From the NCBI RefSeq assembly GCF_004016505.1, contig NZ_SACR01000004.1, forward strand, positions 124,001 through 188,000: 64,000 bases of DNA, read 5' to 3'. This stretch comes from Rubrivivax rivuli (lineage in GTDB: Bacteria; Pseudomonadota; Gammaproteobacteria; Burkholderiales; Burkholderiaceae_C). The notes below the pieces were generated by a model. The model was not told the DNA's origin. It made no database searches and saw nothing but the letters and a program-made list of their open reading frames with translations. Of the stretch, positions 1-8,247 are shown one piece after another (positions within the stretch are counted from its first letter, which is position 1; each line of letters begins with the position of its first letter). A program made the translations under genes and the position numbers.

Positions 1-1122
1 GGGCATGCCGGCGCCGGCGTAGAAGGCCATGCGCAGGCGGCCGAAGAAGCGGCGCGCCAGGGCCTCGTCGGCCTCCAGCGCGGGCAGCATCATCTCGAAG
101 CCGCGCGGCACGTTGAAGTAGATGGTGGGCTGCACGCTCTGCAGGTGCTTCAGCGTCTTGTCGATGGCGCCGGGCAGCGGCCGGCCGTCGTCGATGTACA
201 TCGTGCCGCCGGCGCGCAGCACGATGTTGGTGTTGTGGTTGCCGCCGAAGGTGTGGCTCCAGGGCAGCCAGTCGAGCAGCACGGGCTTCTCGGCATCCAG
301 GAAGCGCAGCGTCTGCGCCAGCATCTGCTGGTTGGCGCAGAGCATGCGGTGGGTGTTGATCACCACCTTGGGGTGCCCGGTGCTGCCGCTGGTCAGCAGG
401 TACTTGGCGTGGGTGTCGGGCGTGATGCGCGCAAAGGCCGCCATCACTGCCGGGGTTTCCTGCGCGGCCAGCAGCTGCGTGAAGGGCAGGGCGCCGGGCA
501 CGTATTCGGCGCCCTGGCTGTACACCTGCACGGGCTGCACCCCGCTGCCCACCAGGGCAGGCGCATAGATTGCTGCGTCACTGGCATACACCAGCGCCGG
601 CTGCAGCGCCTGCAGGATGCCGTGGATGCGGCCGAAGTCGCCGCCGGCCAGCCGGCAGTAGCCGCTGGAGACCGTGCACACCGCCCGGCCCACGTGCATG
701 CCGGCCAGCAGCAGCACGAGGTGGTCGAGCGCGTTGTCGCTGAGCACCACCACGGGGCCGTCTGGGGGCAGGTTGAGGTCCAGCAGGGCTTGCGCCACCG
801 CGCCCACCTGCTGGCGCAGCGCGCGCCAGCTCAACACACGCCAGCCTCCGGGTTGCGTGGCCGCGTCGGCAGGCTCGGCGAAGGCCGGGGCCTCGGGGGT
901 CTCGGTGGCCCACCGTTCCAGCCACTCACCCACGCAGCGCGCGTGGGGCTGCAAGGGCTCGGGGTGGCGCAGCACGAAAGCGCCGCCGCCCAGATCTTCA
1001 CGTTGCACGGCACGCGGCGCCATCAGGAGCGGGTCGTCGCAGACGCCGGCGCGGGCCCTGCCGCTGCGCAGCAGCGGGGGGGCAGGCTCGGCGGTCGGGG
1101 CGGGGTGCAGGGCCGGGGTCAT
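1..1122 (-). CDS. fcs: Feruloyl-CoA synthase, N-terminal 374 residues (cut by window edge)
   Basis: ATP-dependent ligase that activates ferulate and related hydroxycinnamates as CoA thioesters, the first step of their catabolism, in the cytoplasm. The minus-strand frame is open from ATG 1122 to the window edge. It contains the AMP-binding P-loop TSGSTGHPK about two thirds along, then the stretch WLPWSHTFGGNHNTN and GGTMYIDDGRPLP, which are typical of the feruloyl-CoA synthase branch of the adenylate-forming family. The C-terminal acyl-activating part, including the final catalytic lysine region, lies outside the window. The gene is divergent from a TetR regulator, and the spacer carries an inverted repeat that could be its operator. 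Other AMP-binding acyl-CoA synthetases are possible, but the quoted motifs favour Fcs. The start is the first ATG after the divergent spacer; no strong ribosome site was seen. Confidence 0.85.
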   Translation of the reverse strand, partial: MTPALHPAPTAEPAPPLLRSGRARAGVCDDPLLMAPRAVQREDLGGGAFVLRHPEPLQPHARCVGEWLERWATETPEAPAFAEPADAATQPGGWRVLSWRALRQQVGAVAQALLDLNLPPDGPVVVLSDNALDHLVLLLAGMHVGRAVCTVSSGYCRLAGGDFGRIHGILQALQPALVYASDAAIYAPALVGSGVQPVQVYSQGAEYVPGALPFTQLLAAQETPAVMAAFARITPDTHAKYLLTSGSTGHPKVVINTHRMLCANQQMLAQTLRFLDAEKPVLLDWLPWSHTFGGNHNTNIVLRAGGTMYIDDGRPLPGAIDKTLKHLQSVQPTIYFNVPRGFEMMLPALEADEALARRFFGRLRMAFYAGAGMP

Positions 1123-1132
1123 GCGCTGTCTC

Positions 1133-1151
1133 CATACACATCTGTATGTGT
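1133..1151. promoter_or_regulatory. Inverted repeat in fcs/tetR divergent spacer, candidate operator
   Basis: The sequence ACACAT-CTGT-ATGTGT (1136-1151) is a perfect 6-bp inverted repeat, and the overlapping CATACA-CATC-TGTATG (1133-1148) is also perfect, so the site is internally symmetric in two registers. It lies 11 bases upstream of the feruloyl-CoA synthase start. A second repeat, GGGCAT-N6-ATGCCC, lies at 1183-1200, 43 bases before the regulator start. TetR-family dimers bind such palindromes next to their own gene. The assignment to this regulator is inference. Confidence 0.45.
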
Positions 1152-1243
1152 TTGGCGTGATGCTAGGGGCAGGCGCGCTCGGGGGCATCCGGGTATGCCC
1201 GGGGCTCCATACAGTGCTGCATGGCGTGGCATCATGGACCGTG

Positions 1244-1888
1244 ATGAACCTGCCGCCCGCCCGCCCCCTGCCGCTGCGCCGCCGCGCGCGTGCCAGCGCC
1301 CCCGATGCCGAGGGCGCGCGCGCCCCGCTGACGCCCGAATCGTGGGTTGAGGCCGCCACGGCGGTGCTGGTCGACCAGGGCATCGACCACGTGCGCGTGG
1401 ACGTGCTGGCGGGGCAACTCGGCGTCACCCGTGGCAGCTTCTACTGGCACTTTCGCGACCGCGAAGACCTGCTGCGCCGGGTGCTGCAGGCCTGGAGCGA
1501 GCAGACCACCGAGCAGCTCACGCGCCGGCTGGCCACCGCCCGCACGCTGCCCCAGGAGCAACTGCGCGACGTGATCTCGCTGCCTTTCCGCGGCCGCGCG
1601 GCCGCCAAGGCGGCGCGCATCGAGCTGGCCCTCCGAGCGTGGGCGCGTCGCGACGAACTGGCCCGCCAGGCCGTGGACGCCGCCGACGCCGCGCGCATCG
1701 GCTACCACCGCGAGATCTTCGCTGCGCTGGGCTTTGCCGAAGCCGACGCCGAGCACCGTGCCTTCCTCCTCTACGGCTACGAGGTGGCCGAATCGCTGCT
1801 GCACCGCCAGGGCACGGCGGCGCAGCGGCAGGCGCGTGCCGCCTATGTCGAGCGGCTCATGGTGCAGGGGCTGCCGCCAGCGGCCTGA
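1244..1888 (+). CDS. TetR/AcrR-family transcriptional regulator
   Basis: DNA-binding repressor of 214 residues. The N-terminal helix-turn-helix domain (about residues 25-75) has the family pattern: VDVLAGQLGVTRGSFYWHFRDREDLL, in which LGVTRGSFYWHF is the recognition helix and its flank. The C-terminal two thirds is alpha-helical and should bind a ligand. I chose ATG 1244 because the helix-turn-helix starts some 25 residues later; a GTG at 1241 is directly upstream. The frame stays open far upstream, but that part overlaps the divergent gene. The gene is divergent from feruloyl-CoA synthase, so control of aromatic-acid catabolism is a reasonable inference; the ligand is not visible. Regulators of ferulate genes are more often MarR type, so the pairing should not be over-read. 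Confidence 0.8.
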   Translation: MNLPPARPLPLRRRARASAPDAEGARAPLTPESWVEAATAVLVDQGIDHVRVDVLAGQLGVTRGSFYWHFRDREDLLRRVLQAWSEQTTEQLTRRLATARTLPQEQLRDVISLPFRGRAAAKAARIELALRAWARRDELARQAVDAADAARIGYHREIFAALGFAEADAEHRAFLLYGYEVAESLLHRQGTAAQRQARAAYVERLMVQGLPPAA

Positions 1889-1953
1889 CGGGGTGGGCCG
1901 GGGGTGGACACCCTAGAATAGGGGGGTCAACAACTGGAGTACGACCGCCGCCC

Positions 1954-2445
1954 ATGAACGCCAACAACGCCCACATCGTCGTCATCCGGCGAGGAGAAGT
2001 CATCACCGGCCACCAGCTGCGCATCAATGGCGGTGGCATCGGTGAATCCAAGTTCTTCAGCAGTGGTCGTTATGGCAGCCCCGAGAAAGCCCGGCGCGCC
2101 GCCGAACTCGAGGCCCGGGCATTGGGTCTGCCCAAGCCGCGGCCGCGCGGCGGCAGCAAGCAGGGGCGTGTGCTGTGCACCAGCCCCACCGGCGTGGCCG
2201 GCGTGCGTTTCGCGTGGAGCCAGAACCTCGACGGCCCGGCGCTGCGCGTGGTGGCCAGCTGGGTCGACAAACGCGGCCGCCCGCGCCACACCTCGTATTC
2301 GGTGGAGCGCAACGGCCTGGAAGGCGCGCTCGACAAGGCGCTGAAGGCCCGCACCTCTTGCGGCGCGCCCCTGCCCGACCGCGCCCACCTGCTGCGCCTG
2401 CTGAAGCGCGAGTACCGCACGCGCGGCGAAGCGCAGGCCGACTGA
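1954..2445 (+). CDS. Hypothetical protein with AP2-like C-terminal fold
   Basis: Protein of 163 residues, basic, without signal peptide or membrane segment, so probably cytoplasmic. About residues 68-125 (TGVAGVRFAW ... LRVVASWVDKRGRPRH ... LEGALDKALKAR) read like the three beta-strands and helix of an AP2-type DNA-binding domain: GV-aromatic, a basic strand, then a helix with spaced alanines. The resemblance is by eye and weak. Upstream, TAGAAT at 1914-1919 lies inside the small palindrome CCCTA-GAA-TAGGG (1911-1923) and could be a -10 element, but no good -35 is seen. It is followed closely by the convergent receiver-TPR gene. I do not assign a function. Confidence 0.55.
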   Translation: MNANNAHIVVIRRGEVITGHQLRINGGGIGESKFFSSGRYGSPEKARRAAELEARALGLPKPRPRGGSKQGRVLCTSPTGVAGVRFAWSQNLDGPALRVVASWVDKRGRPRHTSYSVERNGLEGALDKALKARTSCGAPLPDRAHLLRLLKREYRTRGEAQAD

Positions 2446-2463
2446 GGCCCCGTGCACGGGCCG

Positions 2464-4143
2464 CTACAGGCCCTGCAAAGTGGTGTGCAGCAGGGCGCCG
2501 GTGTGGGCGCCGCAGTGCACGCGCAGTGCGTCCAGCCGGTCCTGCAGCACCTCGGGGTTGTCGATGCGGCCCTTGTGGCGTTCGAGCGTGGCCACGGCCA
2601 CCTCGTGCAGCTTGATGTTGCGTGTGGCCTCCACGGCTTCGATCAACTGCAGCACCGCCTGCCGCGGCTGGCCCGCCACGGCCGCGCCCAGCGCGTCGCG
2701 CGTGACGCTGTTGATGTGCGCGTGCGCAGCGCGCACGGGCTCGGCCAGGGAATCGAAGCCTTCGCAGGCCCGCGCCAGCATCTCGGTGACCTGCTTGTTG
2801 GTGCAATAGCGCAGGCCAGCCTGGCGCACCCAGGCCGGGGCCTGCGGGATGAAGACGTTGGCCTGGCACAGCGTGGACAGCACCAGCAGCAGCGCGATGG
2901 CCGCGTCCACGGCAGTCTCGTTCTCGGACAGGCTCTTCTGCGCGGTTTCCAGCAGCGCCAGCGCCTGCGCGTTGTCGCCGCGCAGCGTTGCCAGCAGGGC
3001 GTCGAGCAGGCCCGCATAGCGCTGCAGGCGGCGCAGCAGCGCCTGCGGGTCGGCCACCGCGGCACCGGGCTCGGCTCTTGGGGCCTGGCTGGACAGTTGC
3101 TGCTCTTCCAGGGCCTTCTGCAGTTGCGTGCGCAGTTCGCCCAGGGCCTCGGGCTGGCGCTGCTTGAAGGCATCCACGGCCAGCAGCAGCAGCACATGGT
3201 GGTCGAAGTCGGGCGAAAGAAGCCCGCCGCGGTCGACCACCTGGCCCAGGATCTTCATCGACTCGGCCTGGTCGCCGGTGTAGAAGACCAGGATGCCGTA
3301 CTTCTGGTTGCGCGCCACCGAGTGCGGCGTCACCTCCACCGCGCGGCGGAAGGTTTCGGCGGCGGCCGCGTAATCGCCGCGGTCGGTGTAGATGCGGCCC
3401 AGCACGTCGTACGCGTCGACATACGTCGGGTGGGCGCCCAGCAGGTTCTTGATGGTGGATTCGGCCGCCGCCGGCTTGCCCGAGGCGTCCATCACCCGGG
3501 CGATGCCCAGGCGCGCCCAGGGCACGGCCTTGTCGTCGATGACGGCGTTGAACATGGCCGTGGCCACCGGCAGCTTCTCCAGCCGGATGGCCAGCTCGGC
3601 GCCCAGGCGCGCGGCGTGCGTCCAGTAGGCGCCGCGGGCCTGGAAGCGCTGTTCGCACTGCGCCAGCGCACCGGCGTGGTCGCCGCTTTCGATGAGCGTG
3701 GCGATCTCCTTCATCGAATCCTTGCGCACGAAGGCCGCGAGCAACCGGTCTTCAAGGTCGCCCAGGCTGTAGGGCTTGATGAGGAAACCGTCGATGGCCA
3801 GTTCGGCCGCCTCGGCCACCACCGGGTAGGTGCTGTTGGCCGACAGCACCATGACGATGGTGGACAGCGTGATCAGCTTGCGCTGGCGCAAGTCGTCGAT
3901 CAGGTCCTGCCCAAGCGTGCCGTCGCCCAGGCGCTGCTCGCACAGCACGATCTCGAAGGGCCGCGTGGCCGCGTGCTGCCGCGCCTCATGGGCCTTGGCG
4001 CACTGCACCACCTGGCTGGCCCCCATGTTGCGCAGCTGCGCGGCCAGCATCTGCCGGGCCGTGGCGTGGCCGTCGACGATGAGCGCCCGGGTGTGGGTGC
4101 CGAAGCGGGTGCGCAGCTGGAGCTGGTGGGTGGAATCGGGCAC
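2464..4143 (-). CDS. Receiver-domain (degenerate) plus TPR protein
   Basis: A response-regulator-like receiver domain (about residues 18-135) followed by tetratricopeptide repeats (about 170-310) and a helical C-terminal half; no DNA-binding output domain is visible. The receiver has the fold landmarks ALIVDG, IVLCEQRLGDG and FLIKPY. The phospho-acceptor aspartate of the family (usually LCD) is glutamate, residue 69 here, and the acidic pair after strand 1 is DG rather than DD, so phosphorylation is doubtful. The start is uncertain. I use GTG 4143, which places the receiver near the N terminus; GTG 4251 and TTG 4173 are in frame, and none has a clear ribosome site. It is divergent from the ECF sigma gene. 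Scaffold or partner-binding function is inference. Confidence 0.75.
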   Translation of the reverse strand: MPDSTHQLQLRTRFGTHTRALIVDGHATARQMLAAQLRNMGASQVVQCAKAHEARQHAATRPFEIVLCEQRLGDGTLGQDLIDDLRQRKLITLSTIVMVLSANSTYPVVAEAAELAIDGFLIKPYSLGDLEDRLLAAFVRKDSMKEIATLIESGDHAGALAQCEQRFQARGAYWTHAARLGAELAIRLEKLPVATAMFNAVIDDKAVPWARLGIARVMDASGKPAAAESTIKNLLGAHPTYVDAYDVLGRIYTDRGDYAAAAETFRRAVEVTPHSVARNQKYGILVFYTGDQAESMKILGQVVDRGGLLSPDFDHHVLLLLAVDAFKQRQPEALGELRTQLQKALEEQQLSSQAPRAEPGAAVADPQALLRRLQRYAGLLDALLATLRGDNAQALALLETAQKSLSENETAVDAAIALLLVLSTLCQANVFIPQAPAWVRQAGLRYCTNKQVTEMLARACEGFDSLAEPVRAAHAHINSVTRDALGAAVAGQPRQAVLQLIEAVEATRNIKLHEVAVATLERHKGRIDNPEVLQDRLDALRVHCGAHTGALLHTTLQGL

Positions 4144-4458
4144 GCGGCGGGTTCGGCAGGCGGGGCGGGTCAACGCCGCTTGTACCCCAGCGTGGGCGCC
4201 GCCTTCAAGCCACGGTCTGTGACAGTGCACCGTGCCGCCAATTCTTGCCACCTGCGCATCCCGGCCCCGGCGCGTCGGGCCGGCACATCTGAGGCGCCTG
4301 CTGCTCCCGCGTCAAGCGGGCCCACAAGTGATCGGCCCCGGGCAGCCGGTGTCGGTGAAGGGAGCCGGCCCGTGGCATCCTTGCCGATCCGGGCACTGGG
4401 GCCCGCGTGGGACGCCCCCGGTCTTGGGGCAGCAGGCGCGCCACTGCAGGAAGCGTGA
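4144..4458. other. Divergent spacer without a gene
   Basis: This 315-base region separates the receiver-TPR gene from the sigma-factor gene. The only element I can support is a ribosome site, AGGAAG at 4448-4453, five bases before the sigma-factor ATG. If the receiver-TPR protein starts at GTG 4251 the spacer shrinks to about 200 bases. I saw no convincing -35/-10 pair, terminator or repeat. Confidence 0.5.
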
Positions 4459-5091
4459 ATGAAACCTTTGGACGAGAGAGACTGGCCCGAGAAGAGCCGC
4501 GAGCTGGCGCAACTGCTGGCCCGCACCGGCCTGGGCGACCGGCAGGCCTTCTCACGGCTGTACGAGCGCACCAGCGGGCACCTGTTCGCCGTGGTGCTGC
4601 GCATCCAGCGCGACCGTGCGATGGCCGAAGACCTGCTGCAGGAGGTCTACGTCGCGGTCTGGAAGGCCGCATCCAGCTTCGACGCGGCGCGCAGCCAGCC
4701 CTTGACCTGGCTGACGCACATCGCCCGCAACCGCGCCATCGACAGCCTGCGACGGGCGCAGAGCCAACCCCGCACCGAAAGCCTGAGCGTGAACGAGGAC
4801 GAGGGCCAGCCCGACCCGGCGGAGGCGCTGGCCAGCGACGAGCCCGGCCCGCTGGAACTGCTGAACCAGGCCAGCGAGAAGCGTGAACTCGTGCAGTGCA
4901 TGGAGCGCCTGACGCCCACGCAGCGCCAGAGCGTGGCCCTGGCCTTCTACGACGGCCTCTCGCACGCCGAGGTGGCCGCGCACCTGCGCGAGCCGCTGGG
5001 CACCGTGAAGAGCTGGGTGCGCCGCGCCCTGAACACCTTGAAGAGCTGCTTGGACCGGGCCGCTTCCAACGACACCAAGGGAGCCGTCTGA
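4459..5091 (+). CDS. ECF-type RNA polymerase sigma factor
   Basis: Extracytoplasmic-function sigma factor of 210 residues. Region 2 (about residues 33-100) has RDRAMAEDLLQEVYVAVW and LTWLTHIARNRAIDSLRR, the core-binding and -10 recognition helices. Region 4 (about 140-200) has LTPTQRQSVALAFYDGLSHAEVA and LGTVKSWVRRALNTLK, the -35 recognition helix-turn-helix. The linker is acidic (NEDEGQPDPAEALASDEPG). The start ATG 4459 has AGGAAG five bases upstream. The stop is separated by one base from the anti-sigma gene, so the two are co-translated. The anti-sigma partner has an RskA-type domain, which suggests a SigK-like group. Target genes are unknown; the downstream S8 peptidase gene is a neighbour but not a proven target. 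Confidence 0.9.
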   Translation: MKPLDERDWPEKSRELAQLLARTGLGDRQAFSRLYERTSGHLFAVVLRIQRDRAMAEDLLQEVYVAVWKAASSFDAARSQPLTWLTHIARNRAIDSLRRAQSQPRTESLSVNEDEGQPDPAEALASDEPGPLELLNQASEKRELVQCMERLTPTQRQSVALAFYDGLSHAEVAAHLREPLGTVKSWVRRALNTLKSCLDRAASNDTKGAV

Positions 5092-5092
5092 C

Positions 5093-5797
5093 ATGGACTA
5101 CGGAAGACCTTCTTTGGCCGATGCGCTGGCGGCCGAGTACGTGGCCGGCACCCTGCGCGGCCGCGCCCGCGCGCGCTTCGAGGCCCTGCTGCCCGGCCAC
5201 CCGGCGCTGCAGCGGGCCGTGCGTGAATGGCAGGAACGCCTGATCCCGCTGACCACGGGCATGCCTGCCGAGGTGCCCCCTGCGCGTGTGTGGCAGGGCA
5301 TCGAGCAGGCCCTGTGGCCGGCGGCCACCGCGCCAGCGCCGTCGCGCTGGTGGCAGAAGCTGGGTGTCTGGCGGGCGCTGTCGGGCACCGCCTTGGCCGC
5401 GGTGGTGGGCCTGGGCGTGATGGTGGCCACACCGCCGCCGGCGCTGGCGCCCGTGGTGGTGGTCCTGCAAGCCACGGGCAAAGACCCGGCGGTCGGGGGC
5501 AACGTCGTCGCCAGCTTCAGCGGCGATGGCCGCGTCGCCGTGGCGCGGCCCCTGACCAAGGTGGCCCTGAGCGAAGACCGCGTGATGCAGCTGTGGTGGG
5601 CCACCGAAACCGGCAAGCCGCAGAGCCTGGGGCTGATCCGGGCCGATGGTGCCACCGTGCTCGACCGCAGCCGCCTGCCCGGCGGGCTGAAGGGCAGCGG
5701 CATCGACCACATGGCGGTCAGCGTCGAGCCGCCCGGCGGCTCGCCCACGGGGCAGCCGACGGGGCCGGTGGTGTTCTACGGCAAGCTGGAACTCTGA
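5093..5797 (+). CDS. Membrane anti-sigma factor, RskA-like
   Basis: Protein of 234 residues that should hold the upstream sigma factor inactive at the inner membrane. The N-terminal part (about 1-85; SLADALAAEYVAGTLRGRAR ... WQGIEQALWP) is the zinc-free anti-sigma helix bundle typical of RskA-like proteins. One transmembrane segment follows (about 92-115; GTALAAVVGLGVMVAT). The periplasmic C-terminal domain ends with the RskA pattern (LWWATETGKPQSLGLI ... DHMAVSVEPPGGSPTGQPTGPVVFYGKLEL, read in parts), in which the GGSPTGQPTGPV loop is characteristic. Coupling to the sigma gene (one-base gap) supports the pairing. The signal that triggers release cannot be read from the sequence. After the stop, a self-complementary GC repeat (CCCCGGGG twice, 5800-5822) could fold but lacks a T-tract. 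Confidence 0.88.
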   Translation: MDYGRPSLADALAAEYVAGTLRGRARARFEALLPGHPALQRAVREWQERLIPLTTGMPAEVPPARVWQGIEQALWPAATAPAPSRWWQKLGVWRALSGTALAAVVGLGVMVATPPPALAPVVVVLQATGKDPAVGGNVVASFSGDGRVAVARPLTKVALSEDRVMQLWWATETGKPQSLGLIRADGATVLDRSRLPGGLKGSGIDHMAVSVEPPGGSPTGQPTGPVVFYGKLEL

Positions 5798-5923
5798 GGG
5801 CCCCGGGGGCTTGGGCCCCGGGGTGGCGCGAAAGTTTGTTTCCGCATGTATTTGGCTTCGCCCTGCGCGCTCTGTGGGCGCAGCGCCCGCCCCTCCCCCC
5901 CTTTTCCCGACCGCTGCTCCGCC

Positions 5924-6511
5924 ATGAACCAGCCCCTGCCCCTCTGTGCCGTGCCCGAGGACGATGAAGCCCTGGGCGCCGCCCTGCGCGCCAGCCGCGT
6001 GCTGGTGGACGCCCCGGAAACGCTAATCTGCCGGGTTGTCGCTCAGGGCGCACCTGCGGCGCTGCCGTTGCGGCGGCCCGTGGCCCAGGCGCTGGCGGGT
6101 GCAGTGCGCCAACTGGTGGCCTGCCTGCTCTTCGACAGCGCCGGGCAGGGCGCCCTGGCCACGGGCCGCCGCAGTGCGCCGCCCATGGGCACGGGGGCCG
6201 CGCGCCAGTTGCTTTTTGCGGCCGAGGGCCACGACGTCGACCTTCGCCTGGCTCCGCTGGATGGGGGCCAGCGCTGGCTGGTGAGCGGACAGGTGCTGGG
6301 GCCCGAACTGGTGGGCCGGGCCGAACTGCGCCAGGCGGCGGCGTCGGCTGGCGACGCCCAGCCTGCCATCCCACCTGTGCAGGCGGTGGCCTGGAACGAG
6401 TTCGCTGAGTTCGAATTCGATCCCCTGCCGCCCGGTGATTACCTGCTCAGCCTCAGCGGCAGCGCCTGGACGGTGCATTTGCCCTTGTCCTTGATGCGCC
6501 CGCAGCCCTGA
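5924..6511 (+). CDS. Hypothetical protein of sigma/peptidase locus
   Basis: Protein of 195 residues from ATG 5924. No signal peptide or transmembrane segment is evident. The last 40 residues (FAEFEFDPLPPGDYLLSLSG and a beta-rich end) resemble the closing strands of a carboxypeptidase-regulatory-like beta-sandwich, where a PPGxYxL turn is common; the rest matches nothing I recognise. It lies between the anti-sigma gene (126-base gap) and the S8 peptidase gene (137-base gap), all on the plus strand, so a shared role with the peptidase is possible but unproven. An earlier ATG at 5846 is in frame, but its extra residues look like shadow coding. Confidence 0.6.
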   Translation: MNQPLPLCAVPEDDEALGAALRASRVLVDAPETLICRVVAQGAPAALPLRRPVAQALAGAVRQLVACLLFDSAGQGALATGRRSAPPMGTGAARQLLFAAEGHDVDLRLAPLDGGQRWLVSGQVLGPELVGRAELRQAAASAGDAQPAIPPVQAVAWNEFAEFEFDPLPPGDYLLSLSGSAWTVHLPLSLMRPQP

Positions 6512-6648
6512 CCCGGACTGCAGCACCCCAGGAAATCTCAGGTCATGCGCCCCTCTGGCAGCATCCGGCCGGTCGTTTGTCCCCTCTTGCCTTCGGGTCG
6601 TCCGCTGTCCGTCCTTGCATCCACCCGGCCGTGCGGCCGCCTTGCTCC

Positions 6649-8106
6649 ATGAACACCCGTCTGCGCAACGCCGAGCTCGGCCGGCCCGTGAAGGCCGCCC
6701 CCACAGCACCGCGACATCGCGCGCGCCTTGCCGCGCTGGCGCTGGCCGCGCTGCTGACGGCTTGCGGTGGTGGTGGCGGTGCCGGTGCCGGTGCTGATGC
6801 TGGGAGTGCAGCCGCGGGCAGCCAGATCGCCAAGGCGGCGTCGGCTGCCGTGCGCGCCCCGGGCCCCGCGGTGCTGGTGCAGGTGAGCACCGGCGCCGAC
6901 ATCGTCGCCCTGGCCGGCGCCTGGGGTGCCACCGTGGCCGAGCAGTTCGGCCGCCGCCCCATCTACCGCCTGCAACTGCCCACCGGCGCCAACGCCGACA
7001 CCGTGGCCGCTGCGCTGGCCACCACCCCGGGCGTGGTCTTCGCCGAACCTGACATCCCCAACGAGACGCCGGAGACCACGCGCAACACCGTCTGGGTGAT
7101 CGGCGGCGACAGCGGCACCTACGCCACGCAGTGGGCCCCGCAGACCCTGCGCCTGGCCGACGCCCACACCCGCAGCACCGGCGCCGGCGTGCGCGTGGCC
7201 GTGCTCGACACCGGCATCGACGCCGCCCACCCCGCCTTCGCCGGCCGCCTGGCGCGCCGCGCCGATGGCAGCCTGCTCGGGCGCGACTTCGTCGACGACG
7301 ACGACAACCCGGCCGAAGAAGGCAGCCGCAGCGACACCGGCTACGGCCACGGCACGCACGTGGCGGGCCTGGTGGCGCTGGCCGCGCCGGGCGCGATGCT
7401 CATGCCGCTGCGTGTGCTCGACCGCGGTGGCCGCGGCAACGCCTGGGTGCTGGCCGAGGCCCTGGCCTGGGCAGTGGACCCCGACGCCAACCCCGCCACC
7501 GACGACGGCGCCCACGTCATCAACATGAGCCTGGGCAGCACCCGCCCCACGCGCCTGCTGGCCGTGGCCGTGGCGCTGGCCAATTGCGAGTTCGGCGAAG
7601 ACGACGACGAGTACGACGACGCCGGCTTCGACGACGACCGCGCGCGCTGCGCGCAGGGCCGCAGCGCGGCCGTGATCTCCGCGGCGGGCAACGCGGGCAG
7701 CGCCGACGAGCGCATCTACCCGGCCGCCGAGAACGTGCCGGGCACGCGCGCGGTGGCGGGCACCACGCAGGCGCAGCGCCTGGCGGCCTTCTCCAACTCG
7801 GGCGGCTGGATCCAGCTGGCCGCGCCGGGCGAGCTGATCGTCAGCGCGGTGCCCGGCGGGGGCTACGGCACGTGGTCGGGCACCTCGATGGCCGCGCCGC
7901 TCGCCGCGGGCACCGCGGCGCTGGTGCTGGGCACGCCCAGCCCCAGCCCCGTGCCGGGCGCCACGGCGCTGCGCCAGTGGCGCGCCGAAGACCTGATGAA
8001 GCGCCTGGAGGACCGCAGCAAGCCGGTCTGCGGGGCTGCGCTCCGGCAGATCGACGCCGCGGCGGCGGTGACGGACACTGCCGCGCCCGAGACCGCCTGC
8101 CGCTGA
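6649..8106 (+). CDS. S8 (subtilisin-like) serine peptidase, lipoprotein
   Basis: Exported serine protease of 485 residues. The N terminus has a hydrophobic segment ending in LLTACGGGGG, a lipobox that would anchor it to a membrane by the cysteine. An inhibitor-I9-like propeptide follows (about 72-140). The catalytic triad is clear: Asp187 in VAVLDTGID, His234 in YGHGTHVAG and Ser413 in WSGTSMAAP, with the oxyanion Asn348 in AAGNAG. Two aspartate-rich stretches (DDDDN after the first strand and DDDEYDDAGFDDD at about 322-335) are insertions relative to minimal subtilisins and may bind calcium. A disulfide between the late cysteines is possible. It sits downstream of the sigma/anti-sigma pair on the same strand. 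Substrates are unknown. Confidence 0.9.
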   Translation: MNTRLRNAELGRPVKAAPTAPRHRARLAALALAALLTACGGGGGAGAGADAGSAAAGSQIAKAASAAVRAPGPAVLVQVSTGADIVALAGAWGATVAEQFGRRPIYRLQLPTGANADTVAAALATTPGVVFAEPDIPNETPETTRNTVWVIGGDSGTYATQWAPQTLRLADAHTRSTGAGVRVAVLDTGIDAAHPAFAGRLARRADGSLLGRDFVDDDDNPAEEGSRSDTGYGHGTHVAGLVALAAPGAMLMPLRVLDRGGRGNAWVLAEALAWAVDPDANPATDDGAHVINMSLGSTRPTRLLAVAVALANCEFGEDDDEYDDAGFDDDRARCAQGRSAAVISAAGNAGSADERIYPAAENVPGTRAVAGTTQAQRLAAFSNSGGWIQLAAPGELIVSAVPGGGYGTWSGTSMAAPLAAGTAALVLGTPSPSPVPGATALRQWRAEDLMKRLEDRSKPVCGAALRQIDAAAAVTDTAAPETACR

Positions 8107-8247
8107 GCCGCGGCTGGCGCGTCACGGGGCGGGTGCAACAGCGCAAGCCCAGGTCCAGGCCTCGGGGCCGGGAGATTTCGCGCCCGCGTCACACAGGTTC
8201 TGCACACTGGCCTGAACCGCCGGCTATGCGGCATTCCGGAGAGATGC

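Noticed and set aside
145..1350. 401-codon plus-strand frame over the start of the window
   Set aside because: It is the reverse image of the feruloyl-CoA synthase gene; its product is His/Gln/Gly-rich without motifs.
5800..5822. GC-rich self-complementary repeat after the anti-sigma gene as a terminator
   Set aside because: CCCCGGGG occurs twice and can pair, but each copy is also palindromic and no T-run follows; it may be only composition bias.
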